The translations under genes were made by a program, and so were the position numbers. From assembly GCA_035363255.1 (NCBI GenBank), contig DAOSES010000009.1:1-64000 (forward strand): 64,000 nucleotides of DNA, in the 5' to 3' direction. Under the pieces are notes generated by a model that worked only from the letters and a program-made list of their open reading frames with translations, made no database searches and was not told the origin of the DNA. The DNA comes from T3SED10-260 sp035363255. Its GTDB lineage: Bacteria > Caldisericota > Caldisericia > UBA6126. This document shows, piece after piece, positions 25,917 to 33,612 of this stretch (its first letter is position 1; each line of letters starts with the position of its first letter).

Positions 25917-26996
25917 TTATTTCTTTGCCGTCAACTCTCTTACAATATCCACAATTTTTTCTGCAGCATTCAGCTCAGACCATTTTGTCATATGAAAAAT
26001 ATAGTCTTTTTTGTTCTCATAAAGTTTTTGGCACAATTTCAGCACTTTTTCCAAACGCAGGTCTTCCTGCTCCAGGATCTCTCCACAGGACAGCTCTTGG
26101 AAAGCTTTGGCATTGGATATCTGTTCTCCTCTACTTACATTTTTGGATAGGGGGATCAGCAAGGCAGGTTTTTTCAAGTGCAGGATTTCAAACAGAGTGT
26201 TGGCTCCTGAACGTGATATAATGATATCAGCACAAGCGTAAAGGTGTCCTAATTCTTCTTTTACGAATTCAAAGGAATGATAGCCCTTTCGATGAGGATG
26301 ACTCGACTCATCTTGCTGTTTTCGAGCAAGGTGAAGCACTTGGTAGTGTTTTAGCAGTTCGTCAAGATGATCTCTGGTAAAAGTATCGATCACTTGAGAT
26401 CCCTGGCTCCCACCCATGACCATGAGTATGGGTTTGGAAGTATCGAAACCGCATAAGTCTCTGCCTTTTTGAGCATCCCCCTGAAGCAGAAAAGAGCGGA
26501 CAGGTATCCCTGTTAATCTTGCTTTGGTTCTTGGCACCAAATTTTGCGATTGAGGAAAGCTTAAACAAATATATTTTGCGAAAGGGATCATGAGACGATT
26601 GGCTAAGCCAGGGCTAATATCAGATTCGTGAAGTAATGCTGGAATTTTCAGCAGATAGGAAGCCCAAACCACTGGCACAGAAACAAAGCCTCCTTTAGCA
26701 AAAACCAAGGCGGGTTTTGTGGATCGTAAGATGAAAAATGCTTGCAGAAGTCCCTGAATAATGAAAAAAACATCCACAAAATTGCGAAGATCAAAATATC
26801 TTCGCAATTTACCACAGGAAATGCCTTTAAAGGGAAGATGGGACATGGATTTTACCAGATCTTCATCCATGGAGGAGTGAGATCCAATATATAGCAGTTC
26901 GAAGGCTTCCTTTTCAAGATAAGGAGCTAGTGCAATATTTGGTAGAATATGCCCTGCTGTTCCTCCGCCTGTGAGAACGATTTTTTTCTTATTCAT
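25917..26996 (-). CDS. murG: UDP-GlcNAc:lipid I N-acetylglucosamine transferase MurG
   Basis: A 359-residue GT-B glycosyltransferase that adds GlcNAc to lipid I to give lipid II at the inner face of the membrane. The N-terminus has VLTGGGTAGHILPN, with VMGGSQGSQVIDTFTRD in the middle and ISRSGANTLFEILHLKKPALLIPLSKN as the donor-binding end. It is not in a dcw cluster here; the upstream neighbour is cytidine deaminase, whose end it overlaps by 8 nt. The stop is almost touching the tRNA-Glu gene. Confidence 0.93.
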   Translation of the reverse strand: MNKKKIVLTGGGTAGHILPNIALAPYLEKEAFELLYIGSHSSMDEDLVKSMSHLPFKGISCGKLRRYFDLRNFVDVFFIIQGLLQAFFILRSTKPALVFAKGGFVSVPVVWASYLLKIPALLHESDISPGLANRLMIPFAKYICLSFPQSQNLVPRTKARLTGIPVRSFLLQGDAQKGRDLCGFDTSKPILMVMGGSQGSQVIDTFTRDHLDELLKHYQVLHLARKQQDESSHPHRKGYHSFEFVKEELGHLYACADIIISRSGANTLFEILHLKKPALLIPLSKNVSRGEQISNAKAFQELSCGEILEQEDLRLEKVLKLCQKLYENKKDYIFHMTKWSELNAAEKIVDIVRELTAKK

Positions 26997-27426
26997 GATG
27001 CATATTCGAGGATCTTGGTATTGAATGGCCTTGAAAAGCCTGGGGCAATAAGCTGGACAAGGTCACAATCTGGTATGCTTGCTTCAGATTGCAGAGAAGC
27101 AGAACGAGATCGGGGTTGAACTCGAACATCACTTGCCTGCATGATCCACAAGGTTTGGCAAATTCGGATTCGTGATAAACCACTGCCAGAGCCAGAAAGT
27201 TACGGGCTCCTGAAAGATGGGCATGATAGAGGGCATTGCGTTCTGCGCAACTGCAAAGACTATATGAAGCATTTTCAATGTTGTAAGCACTGTAAATCCT
27301 TGAATTTTCACACAAAACTGCTGAACCCACTTTAAAATTGGAATAGGGAGCATAAGCATTATTTCTGGCTTGGATGGCCTTGTTCATCAAAGCTAAAGCT
27401 TCGTTTTTTGATAAGTCATAACTCAT
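26989..27426 (-). CDS. cdd: Cytidine deaminase
   Basis: A 145-residue homotetrameric type deaminase converting cytidine or deoxycytidine to the uridine form. The zinc site is visible: ENASYSLCSCAERNAL (Cys, catalytic Glu in the CAE triad) and PCGSCRQVMFEF (two Cys ligands). The N-terminal NAYAPYSNFKVGSAVL is typical. ATG 27426 is chosen over the longer reading from 27465 because AAGGAG lies 8 nt upstream of it, inside the 3' end of the MFS gene. Overlaps murG by 8 nt. Confidence 0.93.
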   Translation of the reverse strand: MSYDLSKNEALALMNKAIQARNNAYAPYSNFKVGSAVLCENSRIYSAYNIENASYSLCSCAERNALYHAHLSGARNFLALAVVYHESEFAKPCGSCRQVMFEFNPDLVLLLCNLKQAYQIVTLSSLLPQAFQGHSIPRSSNMHHE

Positions 27427-27427
27427 A

Positions 27428-28750
27428 TTACTGCTCCTTTTCTTTTTGCCAGGCATTTTCGTCATGAAGAGCGCAAAGAGTTAGTTTGCCGATCTTTTTA
27501 CAGGCTCGAAGCAAATCTTTCATTTGACCGACTAAAGCCCAGATGATCAAAGTAGCGAGAAGGGCGATGATACCCGAGATAAGATAGCTTGTTCTTCCGC
27601 CAAGAAGGGAAGAAAGAACTCCGGCATAGATTGATCCAATTGGAGCAAGACCGACAAAGACAAAAACATAAAAAGACATGACTCTGCCTCGATAGGCATC
27701 TTCAGTGTCAAGCTGGATTTTGCTGTTGATGTTGGTGGAAAACAAGACCATGAAAAGACCAGTACAAGCCATAAAAAAACAAACCATCTCGAAGGAGGAA
27801 GATAGACCGAGAAGAATTTGAGAAAGAGAAAAGCCCATGGACATAAATAGGATTTTGCTGAGAGAGGGTTTTCGTGATTTGATAAAAACCACGCTTAAAG
27901 CTCCCACTAAGGCACCAATACCCATGCAGGTCATGAGGAAGCTTAAACCAACTGCATCCAGTGAAAAATCAGTTTTGACCAATACGGGGTTGAGCACTGA
28001 AAAATTAAGTGCAAAAATGCCCAATACCATAAACAGAAAAAAAATATAGCTCATGGCTTTGTTTTGGAGCACATAGCGAATTCCATTTTTCATGTCGGTG
28101 ATCAGCATTTTAAGCTGGATTTTTTCTTTTACTTTGATTTGAAAGGGAGTATCAATTCGAATCAATTGATAGATCACTGCAATATAGCTCAGGCCATTGA
28201 TAAGAAAACATGCTGCCAATCCAAGATTGGCAATCAATATGCCTCCGATACTGGGACCAATGATTCTTGCCAGATTGAAAATGCTGGAGTTGATCCCGAT
28301 CGCATTGTTGAGATCTTCTCTTCCAACCAACTCGATCATATAGGCTTGTCTGGCGGGCATATCGATACTGTTCATCAAGCCAAAGAGAAGGGCTATGACC
28401 AACACATGCCAATAGAGCACCCACTGGAAAAAAACCAGCAGACTTAAGAATATCGCTAAACAAAAGTAACTGCTTTGGGTAATTAACAAAATACGTTTTT
28501 TAGGAAATCGATCGATAAGGGAGCCTGCAAAAAAAGTGAAGAGCATTTGGGGAAGGGTTTGGGCTGCCACAATGGTGCCCAACAGGATGGGAGAGGAGGT
28601 GATTTCGAGCACCAGCCAGGGTTGAGCAATGTTTTGCACCCAGGTGCCAATCAGGGATATGCTTTGCCCTGCAGTAAAACGTTTGAAATTGGCATGTCTG
28701 AGCGAGGAAAATGATTCCTTGAGTTGAATTAAGGCTAATCTTCTTTTCAT
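27428..28750 (-). CDS. MFS exporter (MFS_3/EntS-like)
   Basis: A 440-residue major facilitator with about 12 transmembrane helices. The opening SLRHANFKRFTAGQSISLIGTWVQNIAQPWLV and the FAGSLIDRFPKKRIL loop motif are typical of the EntS-type efflux subgroup; the second half has GIGALVGALSVV and YRGRVMSFYVFVFVGLAPIGS. Substrate unknown. The gene ends 1 nt before the cdd start codon, and its 3' end provides the cdd ribosome-binding site. Confidence 0.88.
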   Translation of the reverse strand: MKRRLALIQLKESFSSLRHANFKRFTAGQSISLIGTWVQNIAQPWLVLEITSSPILLGTIVAAQTLPQMLFTFFAGSLIDRFPKKRILLITQSSYFCLAIFLSLLVFFQWVLYWHVLVIALLFGLMNSIDMPARQAYMIELVGREDLNNAIGINSSIFNLARIIGPSIGGILIANLGLAACFLINGLSYIAVIYQLIRIDTPFQIKVKEKIQLKMLITDMKNGIRYVLQNKAMSYIFFLFMVLGIFALNFSVLNPVLVKTDFSLDAVGLSFLMTCMGIGALVGALSVVFIKSRKPSLSKILFMSMGFSLSQILLGLSSSFEMVCFFMACTGLFMVLFSTNINSKIQLDTEDAYRGRVMSFYVFVFVGLAPIGSIYAGVLSSLLGGRTSYLISGIIALLATLIIWALVGQMKDLLRACKKIGKLTLCALHDENAWQKEKEQ

Positions 28751-28898
28751 TTCGGATATAAGTATAAACTATGGTGCTCTTAAAACAAAAAAATAGTAAA
28801 ATACTACGAAACAAAGCATAATAAGTTAGAACTTATTTTTTGAATCGTGGTTAGCTTGTTTAAATATTTAAAGCATCAGCTAAACGAAAGGAAAAAAG

Positions 28899-29315
28899 AT
28901 GAAGAAATGGACAGCTCTTTGCTTAAGTTTGGTGATTTTAGCAGCTCTCGCTTCCTGTAAGAAAAGTGATACTGCTGGCTCTCTTGAGCGTCTGTATCGT
29001 GGAAAGTTTGAGGCTTTTGATACTTCCCTGATTCAAAAAGTCAGCATGAAAGATCTTGCTGCAGAGACCGATGCCTATCTTGGTTCTTTTATCGAAACGG
29101 AAGGAAAAATCATATCCCTATGTTCGGTGGGTTGTTTTTTTTATATCCAGGACGAAGACAGCAACCGTTTCTATGTCAATCTTGCCCCCAAAGATTTTGA
29201 TGTTCCCCAGGCTGCTATGGGCAAGAGAGTTCGCGTGATGGGAATCTTTGAAAAAAAGGCCACCACTCTTAGTATTGTTGCATATGAGGTAGAATTTCTC
29301 GACGTTAATCCATAA
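28899..29315 (+). CDS. Lipoprotein with OB-fold-like domain and CX3C motif
   Basis: A 138-residue lipoprotein, lipobox LASC with Cys20. The mature part looks like a small OB-fold: a GKIISLCSVGCFFYIQDEDSN strand region (Cys75 and Cys79, CX3C), VRVMGIFEKK and VEFLDVNP. It is similar in pattern to DUF4920-like domains (tentative). Placed 12 nt before two FtsX-type permeases, it is likely the extracytoplasmic component of that ABC system. The Cys pair suggests metal or thiol chemistry; this is inference. Confidence 0.65.
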   Translation: MKKWTALCLSLVILAALASCKKSDTAGSLERLYRGKFEAFDTSLIQKVSMKDLAAETDAYLGSFIETEGKIISLCSVGCFFYIQDEDSNRFYVNLAPKDFDVPQAAMGKRVRVMGIFEKKATTLSIVAYEVEFLDVNP

Positions 29316-29327
29316 AGGAGAAATCTC

Positions 29328-30500
29328 ATGAGGCTTTTCCAGATTTCCTTCAAGTATTTGTTACGATCCCGGAATCGTGTATTTCTTACTATCGGGGCTA
29401 TTGCCTTAGCGATGATGCTTTTTATCAATCTAATGGGTCTTAAAGATGGTTACACCCGTTCGATACTCAGAAGTGTAAACCAGCTGGGAGCTCAACTTCT
29501 TGCCATACCTAAGGGATGCCCCTATGAGGCTACGGCCCTGATTTTGTATGGAGGCATTCTCCCCAGCAATCTTCCTGAAACCATGCTGGAAGATTTTGCC
29601 GTTATGGACAATGTGGAGCGATATTATGGGCTTTTGATGGGTATGCTTCCCAGCCCTGGAAAGCATCAGTCAAACGATATCATTTACGGCGTGACAGACT
29701 CCATTTTTTTCATGAAGCCCGACTGGAACATCAATCAACCGCTCTTTGGGGTTGAAGAGGGTGTTGTGCTTGGTTTTCACAAAGCTAAAGCGCGAGAACT
29801 CAAGGAAGGGGATTTTATTCCCGTGGGCTCCAAGGGAAATCAGTATAAAGTCTTGCGTATTCTTCCAGAGCTTGGAACAGAAGATGACAGCGTTATCTAC
29901 ATGCCTCTTCACAAAGCTCAGGAAGAGCTTGATGTTGGAAAAATCCTTACTGGAGTTGCTGTAACCCTTAAGGACGTACGTCTTATCAATGAAAGTACCG
30001 CTCTTATTGAAAAACTCCCTGATGTTCAGGTGATCACTATGACTCAGGTTCTTGACTCAGTGATGAGTTTTCTTAATATGATTCAAGCCTTTATGTTTGG
30101 TATATTGGTTATTACTCTTTTTGCCAGTGCTCTACAATTGCTCAATACCCTTTATATGTCTTTTTTGGAACAACTTAAGGAGCTTGGAATCATGAAGGCT
30201 ATTGGTGCAAGCAATACCCATTTGGCTCTTCTAGTGGTTTTTCAATCCCTGAGCATGGCTCTTGCAGGGAATCTTCTGGCGATCCTACTGAGCTATACAC
30301 TTAAACCCTGGGTACAAAAATTGATGATATCCTTTATTCCAAGTGCACCTTCTGGATCATTACTTTATTTCACCCCTCAGACCCTTTTGCTGAGTTTTAT
30401 TTTTGTGCTTGGTCTTGGTTTTATTGCAGCGATGTACCCTATGTTTAGGACTGCAAAGTTATCACCTCTAGTGGTAATGAACATGGAGGAGCGATCATGA
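29328..30500 (+). CDS. FtsX-type ABC permease 1
   Basis: A 390-residue FtsX/MacB-type permease: one N-terminal helix (about 16-36), a large extracytoplasmic domain, and three C-terminal helices (about 255-385). The extracytoplasmic domain starts with PKGCPYEAT at residues 61-69, which recurs at the same position in the next gene. RBS AAAGGAG sits before the ATG. It overlaps permease 2 by 4 nt. Together with the lipoprotein and the ATPase it forms a complete tripartite-type cassette; the transported or sensed substrate is unknown. Confidence 0.85.
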   Translation: MRLFQISFKYLLRSRNRVFLTIGAIALAMMLFINLMGLKDGYTRSILRSVNQLGAQLLAIPKGCPYEATALILYGGILPSNLPETMLEDFAVMDNVERYYGLLMGMLPSPGKHQSNDIIYGVTDSIFFMKPDWNINQPLFGVEEGVVLGFHKAKARELKEGDFIPVGSKGNQYKVLRILPELGTEDDSVIYMPLHKAQEELDVGKILTGVAVTLKDVRLINESTALIEKLPDVQVITMTQVLDSVMSFLNMIQAFMFGILVITLFASALQLLNTLYMSFLEQLKELGIMKAIGASNTHLALLVVFQSLSMALAGNLLAILLSYTLKPWVQKLMISFIPSAPSGSLLYFTPQTLLLSFIFVLGLGFIAAMYPMFRTAKLSPLVVMNMEERS

Positions 30501-31696
30501 ACATTGGAAAGCTTGCGTTTAAGAACCTTTGGATCCGAAGCAGTAGAACATTGTTAACTATTTTCGGTATCAGTATTGTGATAGCCATTTTTTTTAGTTT
30601 GTTTTCTTTTGGAAAAGGCTACGAAAAGGCTTTGGAAGGTGAGTTTTCAAGCCTTGGAATTCATATTCTTGCGGTTCCGAAAGGTTGTCCATATGAAGCT
30701 ACTTCTCTTCTTCTTCATGGAGGAGAAATTGAAAGCTCTCTCAGCTTCAACAAACTAGATGAAGTGAGAAGCCATAAAGAGGTTCGTATGGCATCCCCAA
30801 TGTATACTGGTCCAAGCAAAGTGAATCCTGATCAATCTCCCGGTGACTATGAAACTGCATTGTATGGCATAGAAAACGACTTATTCTCTTTGAAACCCTT
30901 TTGGAAAATAGCTCAAGGGAGTGTATTCAGCAATAACAACGCAGAAGAAGTTATTCTTGGTTCTCAGACTGCTGAGACCTTAAAAGCAACTTTGGGGCAG
31001 AAAATTAGCTTCACCATTTCTGTTGGAGATGAAATAAAAAAATATAGTGCTCCCTTGATAGGCATTCTTGGGCAAAGTGGCACCTCTGACGACAATTTTA
31101 TTTTTATTCCTTTTGGATGGATAAAAAACCTTTTAGGAGAAGATCAAGTAATCAAAGCAGTAGCTATTCAAACAGTGGAAGACTCCTCAATAGCCTCTGT
31201 ATCAGAAGATTTGTCTCAACTCACTGATGTGCAAACTGTAACTTATCGTCAAGCACAATATACCCTCCAGCAACTTCTAGCAACAACACGTCAGTTGTTG
31301 AACCTAGCTCTGCTATTTACCTTGCTTTTAGGTTTGATTGGACTAATCAATACTATGTTCATGAGCATTGAGGAAAGAAAGAAAGAGATTGGAATGTTAA
31401 AGGCTTTAGGAGCAACTAATTTTCATCTGGTAAAACTTATACTTCTCGAAACCACCATTATTGTTTTTATAGCTTCTATCATTGGCATTGTGTGGTCCCT
31501 GGCTTTTTCCTCACTCATTGAATCTGCTATCCGAGCCCTGGTTGAAAGTGCTCCTCCTGGAAAGCTATCTATTTTTAACCTACCTGTGGCAGGGATGACA
31601 GTTTTTATTGCAGTGTTGGTTGGAGGAATCAGCGCTCTTTTGCCTTCTATGTCTTTGTTAAACATATCACCCCTGGAGGTAATAAGAAATGAATAG
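30497..31696 (+). CDS. FtsX-type ABC permease 2
   Basis: A 399-residue paralogue of permease 1, with the same layout: an N-terminal helix, an extracytoplasmic domain that begins with PKGCPYEAT at residues 61-69, and three C-terminal helices, ending near EVIRNE. EERKKEIGMLKALGAT before helix 3 is the coupling loop that contacts the ATPase. The gene appears visibly more AT-rich than permease 1. It overlaps its neighbours by 4 and 8 nt, so the genes are translationally coupled. Confidence 0.85.
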   Translation: MNIGKLAFKNLWIRSSRTLLTIFGISIVIAIFFSLFSFGKGYEKALEGEFSSLGIHILAVPKGCPYEATSLLLHGGEIESSLSFNKLDEVRSHKEVRMASPMYTGPSKVNPDQSPGDYETALYGIENDLFSLKPFWKIAQGSVFSNNNAEEVILGSQTAETLKATLGQKISFTISVGDEIKKYSAPLIGILGQSGTSDDNFIFIPFGWIKNLLGEDQVIKAVAIQTVEDSSIASVSEDLSQLTDVQTVTYRQAQYTLQQLLATTRQLLNLALLFTLLLGLIGLINTMFMSIEERKKEIGMLKALGATNFHLVKLILLETTIIVFIASIIGIVWSLAFSSLIESAIRALVESAPPGKLSIFNLPVAGMTVFIAVLVGGISALLPSMSLLNISPLEVIRNE

Positions 31697-32381
31697 CATT
31701 GTTAATTCAAGCAAATCACCAGAAATAAGAATTCAAAATGTTAGCAAAATATATGAACGAGGCACTGAAGAGGTCTATGCTGTCGATAATGTTAGCTTGA
31801 CAATCGATCCTGGGTCGTTTGTTTGCCTTGTCGGCGCTTCAGGCTCTGGAAAATCTACTCTACTTCATATGATTGGCTGTCTTGATCAACCAAGTAAAGG
31901 CAAATTGTTTTTAAACGAGTTCCAAATCCCCCGATCCGAAGCAAAAAGGATTGCTATTCGTCGTAATAATTTTGGCTTTATCTTTCAGCAATTCCTCTTG
32001 ATTCCTACCTTAAACGTGGAAGAAAACATACTACTACCGCTTACTTTCTCTGGAAGGATTCCCCGAAAAGGAGCTATGCAAGACATTCTTAAACTTGTTA
32101 GCTTGGAACATCGCCGGAGGCATCGCCCATCTCAATTGTCTGGAGGAGAAATGCAACGAGTAGCTATTGCCAGAGCATTGATGAACGACCCTTTGATATT
32201 GATTGCAGATGAACCCACTGGTAATCTGGACAGTAAGAACTCGCAACAGGTTTTTGAGCTTTTTCAAGAGCTAAACACCATCACTGGAATGACCATTATC
32301 TGTGCAACACATAATCTTGAGCTTGCCAGCATGGCTTCTCGCGTTTTACGCCTTAAGGATGGTGTGTTGGAAGGAAACTAA
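31689..32381 (+). CDS. ABC transporter ATPase (LolD/MacB type)
   Basis: A 230-residue ATP-binding subunit. Walker A GASGSGKST, Q-loop region FIFQQFLLIPTLNVEEN, signature LSGGEMQRVAIARAL and Walker B LIADEPTGNLD are all intact, and CATHNLE is the H-loop. The IFQQF...LIPTLNVEENI stretch is characteristic of the LolD/MacB/FtsE family that works with FtsX-type permeases. It is the last gene of the cassette, ended by a hairpin shared with dnaJ. Confidence 0.92.
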   Translation: MNSIVNSSKSPEIRIQNVSKIYERGTEEVYAVDNVSLTIDPGSFVCLVGASGSGKSTLLHMIGCLDQPSKGKLFLNEFQIPRSEAKRIAIRRNNFGFIFQQFLLIPTLNVEENILLPLTFSGRIPRKGAMQDILKLVSLEHRRRHRPSQLSGGEMQRVAIARALMNDPLILIADEPTGNLDSKNSQQVFELFQELNTITGMTIICATHNLELASMASRVLRLKDGVLEGN

Positions 32382-32395
32382 GCAGGGAAGCTTAG
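32378..32395. terminator. Convergent terminator containing both stop codons
   Basis: CTAAGC (32378-32383), loop AGGGAA, GCTTAG (32390-32395), followed on the plus strand by CTTTTTAATTTTT. The stem carries the TAA stop of the ABC ATPase gene and the TAA stop of dnaJ on the other strand. The T tract is better on the plus side. The 6-bp stem is short. Confidence 0.6.
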
Positions 32396-33516
32396 CTTTT
32401 TAATTTTTGGGAAAGATCTTTGATGAGTTTTTGGCTATCTTTGTCAAGTTTGTTGAAGGCGGGTATCCTGGTTTTGACGGTAACGATCAATTGACCTTTT
32501 CGCTTGTTTTGTTGATCCCCGGGCATCCCTTTTCCTTTAAGCACAAAGGTGCTTCCTGATTCTGTACCAGGATTTATTTTCAGGGTTTCATCTCCATAAA
32601 GAGTTGGAATAATGAGGCTGGTGCCCATTACGGCTTCGGGAAAGCTGATGCTTGCAGTATAGTAAAGGTCGATACCCTTTCGTTCAAAGAGAGGGTGGGC
32701 TTTGAGACGTATTCGAAGGATGAGATCGCCGGTGCTTCCCCCTTGATAACCAGCATTGCCAAAACCACGATAACGGATTCTGACATCATCACTCATACCT
32801 TCGGGGATATCGAGGTCGATCCGTTTGCTGTTTTTCTTTCTGCCTGAGCCCTTGCAAGCTTCACATGGGTTTTCGATGATATGTCCCCTTCCCTGACATT
32901 TGGGACAGGTGGCTACAGAGCGAAAAGCTCCAAGGATGGTATTTTGAACGCTACTTACCTGGCCGCTACCATTGCATTGGGGGCAGGTTTTGGGTGAACT
33001 ACCTTTTTGAGCACCACTTCCAGAACACTCTGAGCAACTTTCAAATCGATCGAGTTGGACGGATATCTTTTTTCCGCTAATGGCTTCTTCGAGAGTGATG
33101 CTGGTTTCAAAATATATATCATTGCCTTTACGAGATTCTGGTGAGTTTGGATGGGAACCCGCGGAAGCAGAACCCCCAAAAAAATTGCCCAGCAAGTCTT
33201 CGAAGAAGGAGGAATTTTGGGTACCCGTAAAGAAATCAGAGAATCCCCCTCCCTGAGAATATGAGCCAGGATAGGAACCGGTAAATTGATCAGCATTAAG
33301 TCCTGCTTCACCAAATTGATCGTATTTTCCACGTTTGTCGGGATCGCTTAAGGTGTTGTAGGCTTCATTGATTTCTGCCATTTTGGTGGTAGCGGAGGGG
33401 TCTTTGTTGACGTCGGGGTGGTATTGCATTACCAACTTACGGTAGGCTTGCTGAACTTCTTGCTGGGATGCCTTGCGATCAACTCCAAGTATTTCGTAAA
33501 AATCTCTATTAGCCAG
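32392..33516 (-). CDS. dnaJ: Chaperone DnaJ, CTG start
   Basis: A 374-residue Hsp40 co-chaperone when read from CTG at 33516. From that codon the product begins ANRDFYEILGVD and contains the full J domain with HPD (YHPDVNKD). Downstream are the G/F-rich linker, four CxxCxGxG zinc motifs (CSECSGSG, CPQCNGSG, CPKCQGRG, CEACKGSG) and the client-binding C-terminal domains. No ATG, GTG or TTG exists between the upstream in-frame stop and the J domain; the first ATG would delete helices I-II of the J domain. AAGGAG (33524-33529) lies 7 nt before the CTG. It stimulates DnaK ATPase. Confidence 0.93.
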   Translation of the reverse strand: MANRDFYEILGVDRKASQQEVQQAYRKLVMQYHPDVNKDPSATTKMAEINEAYNTLSDPDKRGKYDQFGEAGLNADQFTGSYPGSYSQGGGFSDFFTGTQNSSFFEDLLGNFFGGSASAGSHPNSPESRKGNDIYFETSITLEEAISGKKISVQLDRFESCSECSGSGAQKGSSPKTCPQCNGSGQVSSVQNTILGAFRSVATCPKCQGRGHIIENPCEACKGSGRKKNSKRIDLDIPEGMSDDVRIRYRGFGNAGYQGGSTGDLILRIRLKAHPLFERKGIDLYYTASISFPEAVMGTSLIIPTLYGDETLKINPGTESGSTFVLKGKGMPGDQQNKRKGQLIVTVKTRIPAFNKLDKDSQKLIKDLSQKLKS

Positions 33517-33552
33517 TTTAGTGCTCCTTAGTATGTGGTTTTAGCTTTTTCA

Positions 33553-33578
33553 CGAGAAATAAGCATACTAGTTTCTCG
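33553..33578 (-). other. Inverted repeat in the dnaK-dnaJ gap
   Basis: CGAGAAA (33553-33559) pairs with TTTCTCG (33572-33578) across a 12-nt loop, 37 nt upstream of the dnaJ start. Not a CIRCE element (no TTAGCACTC half). It may be a regulatory hairpin in the dnaJ leader. Confidence 0.4.
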
Positions 33579-33612
33579 AAAAAAGGCAACGGAGGTTTAT
33601 ACCTCCGTTGCC
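33579..33612 (-). terminator. Intrinsic terminator after dnaK
   Basis: A 12-bp perfect hairpin: arm 33601-33612, loop of 4 (ATAA), arm 33585-33596, followed in the minus direction by six T (33579-33584 read as A6 on plus). It overlaps the dnaK stop codon at 33597-33599 and precedes dnaJ, so dnaJ is likely expressed below dnaK or from its own promoter. Confidence 0.85.
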
